A stretch of 64,000 nucleotides of DNA from Colwellia sp. 1_MG-2023 (GTDB lineage: Bacteria; Pseudomonadota; Gammaproteobacteria; Enterobacterales; Alteromonadaceae), in the NCBI RefSeq assembly GCF_030546755.1, contig NZ_JAUOPE010000017.1:24938-88937 (forward strand), read 5' to 3'. The first letter of the stretch is position 1, and every line of letters starts with the position of its first letter. Under the pieces are notes generated by a model. The model had not been told where the DNA came from. It searched no databases and worked only from the letters and a program-made list of their open reading frames with translations. Position numbers and translations under genes: made by a program. This document shows, piece by piece, positions 31,777 to 41,852 of the stretch.

Positions 31777-31829
31777 ACGAAATTTAAAATTCAATAAGCT
31801 TAAGAGAGGGAGCAGCTCAAAACAAACAA

Positions 31830-32153
31830 CTAAGCTTCAATTCCCCAGCCATCGTTATAACCATTAAATTTGGCAGCAATTTGTTCAAGTTGCGCTTCTT
31901 GAGCAACAATAGCATCGTAATCGGGTAACATATTAATCGTACAATCTAAATCCCAAACATTCGGGGTTTCATCAGGATGAATACTTAATTGCATATCAGG
32001 CGCTTTTTCTTTTAGCATTTTTGCCATGGCTTCTGCCTGTTCTTTTTTCTCAAACAATTGAAAAAATACTACGGGGTGAACTATAGTTAAATCAACACCT
32101 GCGGCGTGCATTTCTGCTAATACTTGGCCTGTATCATCGTTTGGAAAAGTCAT
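31830..32153 (-). CDS. RraB-family ribonuclease E inhibitor-like protein
   Basis: Small acidic cytosolic protein of 107 residues from the RraB family (RNase E activity regulators). It has the N-terminal FPNDDTGQVLAEMHAAGVDLT, a central EKKEQAEAMAKMLKE helix and the C-terminal KFNGYNDGWG; DGWG is also the ending of the E. coli RraB core. Shorter than E. coli RraB, lacking its acidic tail, so the RNase E connection is by family only. Monocistronic, minus strand. Confidence 0.75.
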   Translation of the reverse strand: MTFPNDDTGQVLAEMHAAGVDLTIVHPVVFFQLFEKKEQAEAMAKMLKEKAPDMQLSIHPDETPNVWDLDCTINMLPDYDAIVAQEAQLEQIAAKFNGYNDGWGIEA

Positions 32154-32220
32154 AAAAAAATCACCTAATTAAATTCAGCGTCATTATAAACATCAAAGAG
32201 AAAGTATGATAGTTAAGACG

Positions 32221-32667
32221 TTAATTACTTGTAGCAAGGGTACAAAAATTATCAACACATACTGCTTTTGTCGAATCATTATGATGATCACAGTGGCCAA
32301 TGGCGGTTTTATCTCGATTCGCCTTCTTTAATTGTGAAGCCCCAATTACATTCACCGCCACTTTGCAAGTTAAATCAATAAAATCAACTTCTGCCACTCG
32401 GCATTGTTCATTAGAAACACACGTGAGGTTTTGAGCAACTATCGCTAAATTGATCGATTTTTTGGCTTTATCTGCTGCTACTTCAACCACTGAAATTTCA
32501 CTAGTCGATGGATAATCTTTTTGATTAGCTTGTTGCAGCTTCTTTTCTTCAAGCTGGCGATTATAAGCTTCATGTTGCTTTTCATTGTTATGAAGTAAAA
32601 CCCCAAAGCCTAAGAGGATCATAAAAAAAACCGACAATACTAACAATGATATATATAGCCATTTCAT
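32221..32667 (-). CDS. Membrane-anchored cysteine-rich hypothetical protein
   Basis: Unrecognised protein of 148 residues: a transmembrane helix (about 3-25), a charged Gln/Lys/Glu coiled-coil-like stretch (about 28-55) and a C-terminal domain with six cysteines (CVSNEQC, C, HCDHH, CVDNFC). The paired spacing suggests three disulfides in a periplasmic domain. It is preceded by a DUF4136 lipoprotein gene 23 bp upstream on the same strand, so the two may be co-transcribed. Confidence 0.7.
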   Translation of the reverse strand: MKWLYISLLVLSVFFMILLGFGVLLHNNEKQHEAYNRQLEEKKLQQANQKDYPSTSEISVVEVAADKAKKSINLAIVAQNLTCVSNEQCRVAEVDFIDLTCKVAVNVIGASQLKKANRDKTAIGHCDHHNDSTKAVCVDNFCTLATSN

Positions 32668-32690
32668 CTTTTCAACCGCCCTCTTAACGA

Positions 32691-33245
32691 CTAAGGTGAT
32701 CCTAATGGTAAGGTTTTCATCATGGCGCGAACGGCTTGTTGAATTTTATCTTGTACTTCTTGGCTATTGTCTTGTGGGCGAATTTTTAGCGGGTAAACAC
32801 TTCGCCAAACAGAGCGTTTATCTTGCTGATCAACGATATCTAGCACTAAACTGCCGGGGGAGACTTGCCATGATTTTTTATCTTGCACCGCTAAACCTGA
32901 ATGTAAACACGGATCGCAATATTTCACGCCTTGATTATATTTAGTCAAATCTTGCCTATTTTGGATTAAATGATAGCCAACAATGACATTCGCCTTTTCA
33001 TTAGATTGATAAACCAAACCTTTATTGTCAAAGCTCCGTTCAATGGCGGTTTCAATATTATTACGAGTGGCGTAACTTATGTTTTGAGATTCGCCAAACA
33101 CTGAATTTCGAGGATAAGTACTATAAGATTCAATATTAGAAAAGTTGAAGTTGCTTTTAAATTTTGCCGTCGCGATAGGCTGGCTTGAACAACCAAACAG
33201 TAACAAAACACTTAAACCAAAGGTCAAGGGTATTTTATTTATCAT
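32691..33245 (-). CDS. DUF4136 lipoprotein
   Basis: Envelope lipoprotein of 184 residues with lipobox LLFGCSS (lipidated Cys about residue 19). A DUF4136 domain follows: FKSNFNFSNIESYSTY at the start, ANVIVGYHLI in the middle and LVLDIVDQQDKRSVWRSVY near the end. Function of the family is unknown. It lies 93 bp downstream of nosL on the same strand but is probably a separate unit; the 32221-32667 gene follows. Confidence 0.85.
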   Translation of the reverse strand: MINKIPLTFGLSVLLLFGCSSQPIATAKFKSNFNFSNIESYSTYPRNSVFGESQNISYATRNNIETAIERSFDNKGLVYQSNEKANVIVGYHLIQNRQDLTKYNQGVKYCDPCLHSGLAVQDKKSWQVSPGSLVLDIVDQQDKRSVWRSVYPLKIRPQDNSQEVQDKIQQAVRAMMKTLPLGSP

Positions 33246-33338
33246 AAATATTTAGCAAACCTAGTAGCATTAATGCTAATCAGCCTACCTTAGCCACTGA
33301 ATAATTCAACTATTTAAATATTTGTTATAATTTAAGAC

Positions 33339-33857
33339 TCACATTAACACCGATAAATCAATATCTTGAAAGCTTAATACTTTTCCGCCAAATTCATCGG
33401 CAAACTTTTGAGCATCACTTTGCTGACTAAAGCTTGCAAGGGTTTTGCCCATGGCTCCTGTTTTTTCAGAGCCCGCAACAAACCACGCGGCTTTCGCGTC
33501 GATAAAATAATTATCGTTCGGCGAATCCCAAGGAGATTTACTCATATCATGTACATATAACGTGGTGACATTGCGTTTATTTTCTGGCTCGAGATAAAAG
33601 CTAAACATGTCACGCGTTGAACAAAACTTGTGAACCTTTTTTCCCTCTTCTTCTGTTACCCCTTTTCGAAATAGCTCCCCTTTGGGACCGGCAAAATGAG
33701 TAATTAACATACCGCATAAATGACACTCATCAGCTGACTCTATCGCAGCAGCTTGATGAATAGTTTGATGTCCTTCTTCATGCTTAGAACAAGCAGTAAA
33801 CAATGACACGATAAGTAAACAGCAGATTAGTTTTGATAAAGATTTCATAGTTTTCAT
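33339..33857 (-). CDS. nosL: NosL copper chaperone lipoprotein
   Basis: Outer-membrane-anchored Cu(I) chaperone that supplies copper for the CuZ site of nitrous oxide reductase. The 172 residues have a lipobox (LFTACS) and the NosL copper motif CHLCGMLITHFAGPKGE. The ATG at 33857 is followed by a second at codon 4; either gives a good signal peptide. It lies 16 bp after nosY, the last gene of the nos operon. Confidence 0.92.
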   Translation of the reverse strand: MKTMKSLSKLICCLLIVSLFTACSKHEEGHQTIHQAAAIESADECHLCGMLITHFAGPKGELFRKGVTEEEGKKVHKFCSTRDMFSFYLEPENKRNVTTLYVHDMSKSPWDSPNDNYFIDAKAAWFVAGSEKTGAMGKTLASFSQQSDAQKFADEFGGKVLSFQDIDLSVLM

Positions 33858-33873
33858 TCTTTTTAATATACAA

Positions 33874-34692
33874 TTAAAGTGTTTTTTTCATAAAAATAAA
33901 ATTAGCGCCAATTAAAGGCAGCATCACCCAAGTAATGAGCACTAAAAATAATTGCCCTTGCGTTAAGCTAGATTTTATCGCAATTGCCAACGCACCGTTT
34001 ACATCGCTGCTGTCAAGGCCAGCTAAATTGACTAACCTAAAAATATCAGATGGACTAAACATCATAATTTGCGTTAATCCTTGCTGACTAACACCCTGCT
34101 CTACTCCCACCAATAATGCTAACAAGGCTAGATCAAATACCAGAGCAAAGAAAAACCAAATCAGTAAAGCAATACCCGCTGCTTTAGATTTTTCGTTGAC
34201 CGCTAAACTGATGACATAAGCAATGGCGGTAAAACTTAAGCCAAGTAAAACCGCACTAGCAATGAAAGTACTGAATAAACGGAGCACTTCAACATCATTC
34301 ACTTGCAGATACAAAATCAGTGCTGATGCGCCAAATCCTAGCAATGTAGCTAAAGCTATAATCCCGCCTTGCCCGATAAATTTACCGAGTAATAATTGTG
34401 TTTTACTTAACGGGTAAGTTAACAGCAAAAGTAACGTGCCGCTTTCTTGCTCGCCAACAAAGCTGTCATAACTTAACAACAGGGCAATTAATGGGATCAA
34501 AAAAACGGCTAAACTCGCCAAACTCGCAATAGTGGTTGAAAGTGAAGTTACCCCTACTTCTCCCGAAGCAACCGCCCCGAAATAGGTTAAACCTATGGAT
34601 AAGACCGCAAAAATAAGGGTAATTGAGATTAACCAACGGTTTCGTAAACCATCAAAAAATTCTTTCCCGGCAACGGCTAATATTTGATTCAT
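33874..34692 (-). CDS. nosY: NosY ABC transporter permease
   Basis: Inner-membrane permease of the NosDFY complex, which powers copper-sulfur delivery to NosZ. The 272 residues form about six transmembrane helices; the family block SYDSFVGEQESGTLLLLLTY is present. I use the ATG at 34692, six bases after AGGAG and one base after the nosF stop; an in-frame GTG at 34707 would overlap nosF. Downstream is nosL. Confidence 0.93.
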   Translation of the reverse strand: MNQILAVAGKEFFDGLRNRWLISITLIFAVLSIGLTYFGAVASGEVGVTSLSTTIASLASLAVFLIPLIALLLSYDSFVGEQESGTLLLLLTYPLSKTQLLLGKFIGQGGIIALATLLGFGASALILYLQVNDVEVLRLFSTFIASAVLLGLSFTAIAYVISLAVNEKSKAAGIALLIWFFFALVFDLALLALLVGVEQGVSQQGLTQIMMFSPSDIFRLVNLAGLDSSDVNGALAIAIKSSLTQGQLFLVLITWVMLPLIGANFIFMKKTL

Positions 34693-34693
34693 A

Positions 34694-35647
34694 CTAAGCT
34701 CCTGCACTTAATTTTTTATCATTGCCAACGTTTTTATTTTGCTGCAAATAATATTGATAGACCTGTTCTAAATTTGCTTTATCAATATCAATGTCACAAA
34801 TAGATTCAAAGGTTAACAAGTAACGTAACATTGCGACTTTATCTTGCTCTGGCACCTTTAATATTGAATCGCTCTCGTCATTCGATAGGTATTTTAGTAA
34901 ATGTGCATCATGTCTTAAGGTGCCATTTAATCCATGAGGTGTTATTTTTATCGGTAAGTTCGCTTGTTGACGTAACTCAGCTAACGTGCCAATCGCTAAC
35001 ATATTGCCCGATGAAAGTATCATCGCTCGATCAATATGTTGTTCAACACCGGGTAAAACATGCGAACATAAAATAACGCTTGTTCCTTGGCTTTTTAATT
35101 GATCAACCGTTTGATAAAAATCAGCTGTTGCGATGGGATCTAACCCAACGGTTGGTTCATCAAGTAATAATAATTTGGGCTTACCAATAAACGCTTGAGC
35201 TAATCCTAAGCGTTGGCGCATGCCTTTTGAAAAAGTTTTCACCGGTTTTTTCATCGCGTGCGCGACACCGACTTGCTCTAATAATTCAATGGCATGCTGT
35301 TTCGCGGCTTTAGGGTAGAAACCTTTCAATCGAGCAAAATAAGTTAATACTTCTAACCCGGTTAAATGTTCATAAAAACTAACATTTTCAGGTAAGTAAC
35401 CGATTTGTTCTCGCATATGCCATGCGGCTTTTGTATCAGGAGCAACCCCCATGACATTTACCTCACCATGACTCGGTGAAATAACCCCTAAGATCAGTTT
35501 CATCATAGTGGTTTTACCCGCACCATTATGGCCAAACAGACCTAACACTTCACCTTGATTCAATTGCATATCTATCAAATTCAACGCGGTTAATTTAGGA
35601 TATTGCTTACCTACCTTTGATAAGGTAATTAAAGGAGAAGTAGTCAT
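34694..35647 (-). CDS. nosF: NosF ABC transporter ATP-binding protein
   Basis: ATPase of the NosDFY complex, 317 residues. Walker A is GHNGAGKTTMMK (about 39-50), the signature is FSKGMRQRLGLAQ (about 139) and Walker B is LLLLDEPTVGLDP (about 160), with a switch His in LCSHVLPGVEQH. Its ATG overlaps the nosD stop by one base, indicating translational coupling. A C-terminal extension after the ATPase core (about 220-317) is usual in NosF. Confidence 0.95.
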   Translation of the reverse strand: MTTSPLITLSKVGKQYPKLTALNLIDMQLNQGEVLGLFGHNGAGKTTMMKLILGVISPSHGEVNVMGVAPDTKAAWHMREQIGYLPENVSFYEHLTGLEVLTYFARLKGFYPKAAKQHAIELLEQVGVAHAMKKPVKTFSKGMRQRLGLAQAFIGKPKLLLLDEPTVGLDPIATADFYQTVDQLKSQGTSVILCSHVLPGVEQHIDRAMILSSGNMLAIGTLAELRQQANLPIKITPHGLNGTLRHDAHLLKYLSNDESDSILKVPEQDKVAMLRYLLTFESICDIDIDKANLEQVYQYYLQQNKNVGNDKKLSAGA

Positions 35648-37008
35648 TAGTGCACGTCCTTAACATTAAGTTTTGCAAGGCTTAACTCAATATTTGAATT
35701 GTCTTCAGGTTTGTTAGCATGGGGTGATTTCATCAGCGGGAAACTATCTTTAACCCCAGAAGGTTTAAGAATTGGAAATTGTCTTTGCACCCATCGTAAT
35801 ATGATCACTGCAGGGCTATCCATGAGCATTTTCATTTCAGGATATTGCCACATCAGTTTGTCGATACCATCATTTGGCTCAAAAATGACATCACCAATTT
35901 TATCGTTATTCATATCCCAACCTAAATAATTACTCCAATAATTACCCACACCATCTTGGCTCCATTCTTGGTTTTTATTAGATACATACTTTACTTGTGT
36001 CGGATTATTGATAAAGCTATTCGCATAAACCTTAGTATTTTCAGAGCCAGCGGTTAAATGTATGCCAATTTCTGTGGTATCTATCACATTGCCATAAATC
36101 GAATTGTACGCCGAGTTATAAACAAATAACCCTTTACCATCTCGACCCAATACTTTGTTTTCTGGCTTAGTCCACACATCTTTAATGTGATTATTACTAA
36201 TGATTGAAGAGGTTATAAAGTTCATTAAAAAGCCGTAATCTTCACTATCAAAGGTGCTATTACCATCAACCGTCAGGTTTCGAGAGCTCATTAAGGCATA
36301 ACCCGCTCGCGTGTTATAGGCGGTATTGTTAAGCACTTTATTGCTATGAGAATACATATAATGAATACCGTAACGTAAATCGTGCATGGTATTGTTTTTA
36401 AGAACATTCCCTTGGCTTGAAATAATATATAAGCCATCTCGGGTGTGAAAAACTTCGTTGTCTCGCACTTCAACATTTTTAACAATAGAGAGTTGAATAC
36501 CATTGCCACGATCAGCTGAACGTATGGCTAAATTCCCTTCAATGGTATTTTTAATCACCTGAATTGATTCACCTTTTTGTAACCAAATACCAAAACCGTC
36601 GCCTTTAAGGTAATTGTTTTGAATAACCAAGTGACTGGCTTTCTCATCAGAATATATACCCGAATGTTGCTCTGTTAAATCACTGCCCCAATTTTCAATC
36701 GTTAAATTCTCAATGGTGATATGGGAATTTTTCAACAATAACGCGTGACCATCACCTTGGGCATCAATGATCGCCTTTTGTTGCTCATTAGGTTTAGTAG
36801 TTAAATGAATAGCACGATAAATAACAAAATTTCCTCGATAACGACCAGCAGACAAGATTATGGTGTCGCCATCAATAGCGTTATCAAGCACCTCCTGTAA
36901 ATTATCGTTTGGTAACACCGTGACTTCGTTAGCGTTAGCTGGTGTCATCAGCAAAGGCATAAAGCTAAACAGCACAATAATCAAACGTTGAGCGTATTTA
37001 TTTATCAT
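35647..37008 (-). CDS. nosD: NosD periplasmic beta-helix protein
   Basis: Periplasmic partner of NosFY, thought to hand copper or sulfur to NosZ. The 453 residues have a signal peptide ending ANA. A right-handed parallel beta-helix follows with many CASH/PbH1-type repeats (IENLTIENWG, LVIQNNYLKGDGFGIWLQ, NVEVRDNEVFHTRDGLYI). The C-terminal region WSNYLGWDMNNDKIGD is typical of NosD. It starts 86 bp after nosZ and overlaps nosF by one base. Confidence 0.95.
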   Translation of the reverse strand: MINKYAQRLIIVLFSFMPLLMTPANANEVTVLPNDNLQEVLDNAIDGDTIILSAGRYRGNFVIYRAIHLTTKPNEQQKAIIDAQGDGHALLLKNSHITIENLTIENWGSDLTEQHSGIYSDEKASHLVIQNNYLKGDGFGIWLQKGESIQVIKNTIEGNLAIRSADRGNGIQLSIVKNVEVRDNEVFHTRDGLYIISSQGNVLKNNTMHDLRYGIHYMYSHSNKVLNNTAYNTRAGYALMSSRNLTVDGNSTFDSEDYGFLMNFITSSIISNNHIKDVWTKPENKVLGRDGKGLFVYNSAYNSIYGNVIDTTEIGIHLTAGSENTKVYANSFINNPTQVKYVSNKNQEWSQDGVGNYWSNYLGWDMNNDKIGDVIFEPNDGIDKLMWQYPEMKMLMDSPAVIILRWVQRQFPILKPSGVKDSFPLMKSPHANKPEDNSNIELSLAKLNVKDVH

Positions 37009-37094
37009 AAATTTCGTGTTCTTCTATAACGTAGAAAAAGCATAACACCGATTAAATGTTATGCTTTTGATCTTAGTTAATAAACGGGCTGTTT

Positions 37095-38984
37095 TTATGT
37101 TTCAACAAACATTCTGCCGCGCATTTCCATATGTAAGGCATGACAGAACCAGTTACAGTAATACCATTGAACACCAGGTTTATCTGCAGTAAAGGTAATT
37201 GAAGCGGTTGCTTGAGGACCAATCTCCATTTGCACACCATGGTTGGTCATACAGAAACCATGCGTAACATCTTCAACTTGGTCAAGATTTGTCACTATAA
37301 CCGTTACTTCATTACCTAACTTAACGTTAAAAGATTCCATTCCGTATGTAGGGGCAATTGACGTCATGTAAACACGCACTTTATTGCCATCACGAATCAC
37401 TTTGTTCTCAGTATAAACATCAACGCCATCACGTTTAGCTTGAGCGATGGTTTCTGCAAACATTGCATCATCTCTTGGCCATATTTTAAGCGGTTTCATT
37501 TTACTGCGATGAACTATCATACAATCATGTGGTTCTGCATAAGTAGGTCCATCATGAACCAACTTCATTTCATCACCTGAAATATCAATTAACTGATCAT
37601 TTTCTGGACGTAATGGGCCAACAGGTAAAAACCTGTCTTTTGAAAACTTACATAATGCAATTAACCATTTACCATCTGCATCTCGAGTTTCGCCGGCAGA
37701 TGTATGGTTATGACCTGGTTGATAATGAACATCTAATTTCTGACGAATATAGTTAACTTTTTTACCGTTATGAGCATCAATCGCATCTTGCACATTCCAT
37801 TTAGCAATTTGGCTATCAAGAAATAACGTAGTATAGGCATTACCTTTATTATCAAACGCGGTATGTAGTGGACCTAAACCTAATTCAGGCTCAGCGACAA
37901 TGGCATCACGTGGCTTAATTTTGTTAGCAAATAATGAATCTAATTTCTTGATAGATATAATAGATACTGTTGGAGATAATTTACCATTGGCAACAAAATA
38001 TTCACCATTTGGCGAGGTATTCATACCGTGTGGAGATTTAGGCACTGGAATATAACGGGTTAATTCAGAGCCTTTAGTACCATCAAGTACCGGAACATTA
38101 TTACCGTTATAGGTTTTAAATTTGCCCGCTTTAAGCGCCGCTTCACATCGTGCCAAGCTAAAGACAACCACATGGTCACGCTCAGACGAGATCATGTCAC
38201 CTAAGTTCATGCCCATTTCTGAATTGTAACAAGTAGAAGCAAAGTATTTCCCGTCGTAATCAGCATCGGTATTATCTAAATTACCGTCTACCATTACTTG
38301 GAAAGCAATTTCCATTTTCTCAGCATCAATCACATTAAATAACGAACGATACGTGCTGACATCTTTCATACCGCCTTTGCCGTCATTGTTCATCGGAATT
38401 TCAAATTCACCGTTACAAATAACGTATTTAGTGTAAGGGACTTTTTGGACACGTAACCCGTGTATTGCTTGTACATTTGGAATGGTGATCATTTTGTCAC
38501 ATTTCATAATGTCACAACGTATACGAGCTACCCGAGAATTAGCTTTATCGTTAATAAAAACATATTTACCATTATACCGACCATCCGTCATACTCATATG
38601 TGGGTGATGTGAATCACCGGCATGTAAGTGTGCACTCTCGCCTTTAATTCGTTTACTTTCTTCTGTTAATCCCCAACCGGTCGCACTATCAGTATTAAAT
38701 ACCGGGATACGCATTAATTCACGCATTGATGGAACGCCCAATATACGCACCTCACCTGAATGGCCACCACTCCAAAAGCCGTAATATTCATCTAAATCAC
38801 CAGGGCCAACGTGAGGACTATTAGCCGCTTCACTGCGTTGCGCTTGCGCCATAGATGAAAACATAGCAGCGGTCATAGGAGCAGCAATAGCGCCGGCACC
38901 AATTAATGCTGTTTTACCAAAAAACTTACGTCTATCTTCACTTTCTAGCTCAACATTATTTGAGCTTTTATCTTCATTACTCAT
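37095..38984 (-). CDS. nosZ: Nitrous oxide reductase NosZ (Tat-exported, clade I type)
   Basis: Periplasmic multicopper enzyme reducing N2O to N2. The 629-residue precursor has a twin-arginine signal ([10 protein letters not shown], about 17-26), which marks the Tat-dependent clade I type; clade II enzymes use Sec. A beta-propeller follows with CuZ-ligand histidine blocks such as DSHHPHMS and [10 protein letters not shown]. The C-terminal cupredoxin domain carries the CuA site [16 protein letters not shown]. Length is normal. It follows nosR with 46 bp between. Confidence 0.97.
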   Translation of the reverse strand: MSNEDKSSNNVELESEDRRKFFGKTALIGAGAIAAPMTAAMFSSMAQAQRSEAANSPHVGPGDLDEYYGFWSGGHSGEVRILGVPSMRELMRIPVFNTDSATGWGLTEESKRIKGESAHLHAGDSHHPHMSMTDGRYNGKYVFINDKANSRVARIRCDIMKCDKMITIPNVQAIHGLRVQKVPYTKYVICNGEFEIPMNNDGKGGMKDVSTYRSLFNVIDAEKMEIAFQVMVDGNLDNTDADYDGKYFASTCYNSEMGMNLGDMISSERDHVVVFSLARCEAALKAGKFKTYNGNNVPVLDGTKGSELTRYIPVPKSPHGMNTSPNGEYFVANGKLSPTVSIISIKKLDSLFANKIKPRDAIVAEPELGLGPLHTAFDNKGNAYTTLFLDSQIAKWNVQDAIDAHNGKKVNYIRQKLDVHYQPGHNHTSAGETRDADGKWLIALCKFSKDRFLPVGPLRPENDQLIDISGDEMKLVHDGPTYAEPHDCMIVHRSKMKPLKIWPRDDAMFAETIAQAKRDGVDVYTENKVIRDGNKVRVYMTSIAPTYGMESFNVKLGNEVTVIVTNLDQVEDVTHGFCMTNHGVQMEIGPQATASITFTADKPGVQWYYCNWFCHALHMEMRGRMFVET

Positions 38985-39030
38985 ACTCTTCCCCAGTTAT
39001 TTTATCTATAAACTTTTTTACGTTTGTCAA

Positions 39031-41166
39031 TTAAGCAACATTGACGGTTTCTATTTCGTTCTCTTTAAAGCGATTCTTTTTACGTGCTAATTTTTTCAAT
39101 GGCGGACATTTTTCCTCATTAAAATAAGTGACTTGGCAATCTAAGCAGTAATGACATTCACGCATGTTGATTACGCCATCTGGATTAATGGCTTGAATTT
39201 CACATTCTTTGGCACATGTTTTACAAGGCTGGCCACATTCAGGACGACGACGTAACCAACTAAATAATCGAACACTATTGCTGGTAGATAATGCGGCACC
39301 TAATGGGCATAAATATCGACAGAAAAATTTACGATTAAAAATGTTGATAATAAGTAACGCTGCTGCATATAAAATAAAGGGCCATTCACGATCAAATTTC
39401 AGTAAAAAGGTGGTTTTAAAAGGTTCTATTTCGGCAAATTGCTCAGCCAGAGCCAATGATTCCATCGATAAACCAAATAAACCAAGCAAGATTAAATATT
39501 TAATGGCCCATAAACGCTCATGCACAGCCCAAGGCAATTCAAATTGCGGAATTTTTATGTAACGAGCAAAAATATTCATCAATTCTTGTAAAGCACCGAA
39601 TGGACACAACCACCCACAATAAACCGCACGTCCCCACAAAATCATGGTGACTGCCGCGGCACACCATAAGATAAAAATAATAGGGTCGAGTAAGAATAAG
39701 TCCCATGAAAAGTCGGTCATGAAGGCTTGCAAGAAAGTAAAGACATTAACAACAGATAGTTGTCCGCCCCAAGACCAACCAATAAATACCACGGTGACAA
39801 CAAGAAACGCGTGTCTAAAGTTATGCATAAAGGTAGGATGGCGAACCAAAATATCTTGAAAAAATAAACTCATCACCACAATAGCGAGCAAGACCACTAA
39901 AATAATCACTTCGGTGTTTTTTTCTTGCCATACCTGTTGAGTCAATGTTAATTCAGGCTCAGGTAAAATCACTGGCGGGCGATCAACATAATGATCTAAC
40001 GTATGGTAGTCGCCTTTAAAGCTAGTAAATAAACTATCTACTGCACCTAACTGGCGTCGTACGAGTAATTCAAGTTGCCAATCTACGCCTGGATTAAACT
40101 CATGTTGAGCCCGAACAATAAATAACGACATTTCTTTAAACGCAGGCGCATCTTCAAGATAAAGGTCAGTCACACGATTATGGTCTAAGTCTCTAAAAGC
40201 AAACGCACCGCCATTTTGTAAAATTTGAATACGATCAAAAATGCCGCCACGTACGTAACCTGAACCTTTATAAGAATAGCCATTACCTAATAATATGATG
40301 GCATGCTCATTTGGCTTTAAGCTGCTCATCAGCCATTGATATTCAGCATCGCCCAATAGATTCCGGCCAACCGTTGGTATATTGGCTTGGGCAAAATAAA
40401 TATCAGCAAACATATTCTGTTTTTGCTCAGCATTGGCTGCATCAATGTGTTCAGCTTCTGTACCAACAAAAGCTTCATCAACCATTTTTCGATCTAGCGT
40501 TAACCGTCGAATAGAGCCATCACCAATAAGCCCTTGCCATGATGATTTTTTGTAAACATCAGGGTAAATCGTTGACATGGGTTGAATAATTTCTTGGCTA
40601 GCGCTAATGATACCGAGTGAACGTGCCACTTTAGTTGCTGATTTAGTAATGGCAACATTCATCACCATCACAGTTACTGTAGCGCCCGATAAACCATCAA
40701 TATGAATAGTGTTTTCTTGCTTATTGTTGCCACCTACTTTTAAGCGATCACTAACAGACAAACCGTCATATTGCTCTGCAAACGCATGCAACTTGCTTTC
40801 AGGAATACCCGCAAGAATAATTGGTTCATGATGTTCTAGTACTTTAGCGCCGAGGTATACACCTTGAGGATTGATGGCAACCAACATGTTCACTGGTTCA
40901 CCAGAATAAGCCGGAATTTTCGCAATATCATTGGTTTCAAAGGCGTAACCAATAATTTCGTTCTCTTTATAAATAGTCCACACCAAAGGATCACCCGCTT
41001 TCTCACTAATACGGGTGAGCTCTGGAAATATTTGATGAATAAGTGGAATAGGGTCTTTAGGAGGACTAACAAACAAAGCATTGGCAGACATACTTGTGCA
41101 CAACAAAGCAGCTGCTAGCAGAAACATATGAACAACATTTTGTATATATTTTTGAATATGAATCAT
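39031..41166 (-). CDS. nosR: NosR membrane flavo-iron-sulfur protein
   Basis: Membrane protein required for NosZ expression and electron supply. The 711 residues show a signal peptide (ending SANA), a periplasmic FMN-binding domain (about 75-180, with the flavinylation-type stretch DGLSGATVTVM) and about six transmembrane helices (about 420-620). Cytoplasmic polyferredoxin motifs follow: CGWLCPFGALQ, CRYLCPLGAA and two clusters near CKTCAKEC and CHYCLDC. First gene of the operon, preceded by FNR/DNR-like boxes; AAGAG precedes the ATG. Confidence 0.95.
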   Translation of the reverse strand: MIHIQKYIQNVVHMFLLAAALLCTSMSANALFVSPPKDPIPLIHQIFPELTRISEKAGDPLVWTIYKENEIIGYAFETNDIAKIPAYSGEPVNMLVAINPQGVYLGAKVLEHHEPIILAGIPESKLHAFAEQYDGLSVSDRLKVGGNNKQENTIHIDGLSGATVTVMVMNVAITKSATKVARSLGIISASQEIIQPMSTIYPDVYKKSSWQGLIGDGSIRRLTLDRKMVDEAFVGTEAEHIDAANAEQKQNMFADIYFAQANIPTVGRNLLGDAEYQWLMSSLKPNEHAIILLGNGYSYKGSGYVRGGIFDRIQILQNGGAFAFRDLDHNRVTDLYLEDAPAFKEMSLFIVRAQHEFNPGVDWQLELLVRRQLGAVDSLFTSFKGDYHTLDHYVDRPPVILPEPELTLTQQVWQEKNTEVIILVVLLAIVVMSLFFQDILVRHPTFMHNFRHAFLVVTVVFIGWSWGGQLSVVNVFTFLQAFMTDFSWDLFLLDPIIFILWCAAAVTMILWGRAVYCGWLCPFGALQELMNIFARYIKIPQFELPWAVHERLWAIKYLILLGLFGLSMESLALAEQFAEIEPFKTTFLLKFDREWPFILYAAALLIINIFNRKFFCRYLCPLGAALSTSNSVRLFSWLRRRPECGQPCKTCAKECEIQAINPDGVINMRECHYCLDCQVTYFNEEKCPPLKKLARKKNRFKENEIETVNVA

Positions 41167-41222
41167 TAACTCTTACTAAGTAGCACTGCAGTTGGATCAT
41201 CAACTGCGACAATATGTCGCAT

Positions 41223-41263
41223 ATACTACGTAAGTGTTGTATTAGGGATTTGATCTAGATCAT
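41223..41263 (-). promoter_or_regulatory. Anaerobic promoter of nos operon with FNR/DNR-type box
   Basis: TTGATCTAGATCAT at 41250-41263 differs by one base from the FNR/DNR consensus TTGAT-N4-ATCAA. A -10-like TAGTAT (minus strand, 41228-41223) sits at the distance expected for a class II promoter with the box near -41.5. The nosR start is about 55 bp further on. Confidence 0.65.
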
Positions 41264-41299
41264 GATCTAAATTTTGCTTACCAGAGTATTTAAAAAAAC

Positions 41300-41313
41300 C
41301 TGATTTAGATCAA
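41300..41313. promoter_or_regulatory. Second FNR/DNR-type box upstream of nosR
   Basis: CTGATTTAGATCAA matches TTGAT-N4-ATCAA at all but the first base. It lies 50 bp upstream of the proximal box, so two dimers could bind on nearly the same face (about five turns). Confidence 0.65.
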
Positions 41314-41360
41314 TATTTAGGAAAATGTGAATTTTGAAGAGGTATTCTAAAGTGTGTTAA

Positions 41361-41612
41361 TTACCTAACATTAATATTGGGAGCTGTGTTAATTTCACCA
41401 TCCATTTCAATGGTTGCGACATGATTATCAACGGTCATAAAAGCGACATTTCCAGCGGTAGAACAACGAATATATGCTAATTCATAACCGTATTTCGTTA
41501 AACTACTGGCGGCAAATTTTTGCGCTAAGGTCAAGTTCGACCATAATTCATCAAAATTATTCTGACTCGATCGTCGCTCAATTAAGGGGTCCCTTATGTG
41601 GTTTAGTTCCAT
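41361..41612 (-). CDS. Small conserved-looking hypothetical protein
   Basis: Unrecognised 83-residue protein, predicted cytosolic with no signal or membrane helix. Helical N-terminal half (DELWSNLTLAQKFAASSLTKYGYEL), then a beta-rich half (AYIRCSTAGNVAFMTVDNHVATIEMDGEI). AAGG lies about nine bases before the ATG. It sits alone between tyrS and the nos promoter on the minus strand and would read toward nosR, so a longer transcript could enter the nos operon. Coding potential is judged from composition and the ribosome-binding site. Confidence 0.6.
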   Translation of the reverse strand: MELNHIRDPLIERRSSQNNFDELWSNLTLAQKFAASSLTKYGYELAYIRCSTAGNVAFMTVDNHVATIEMDGEINTAPNINVR

Positions 41613-41780
41613 GAAAAAATACCTTAAAAATTACTTTAAAAAACTAAGTGCTTTTATTAAGCATTTTATATTCCATTATTATTTACCATCGACAATTCAA
41701 TGAGTTACATTGACTTCGCGAAAGTTAACAACTGCTATTGTAAAAAATTTTGACGTGTACGTAGACCATATTACACACAT

Positions 41781-41809
41781 AAAAAAGCCAATACTAAATA
41801 TTGGCTTTT
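41781..41809 (-). terminator. Terminator after tyrS (minus strand)
   Basis: AAAGCCAATA and TATTGGCTTT form a 10-bp stem with a five-base loop. On the minus strand a run of six T follows. Confidence 0.88.
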
Positions 41810-41852
41810 ATCGATGAGTTTTCGGGTTAATTTAAAAGTTAGTGCTAGTAAT

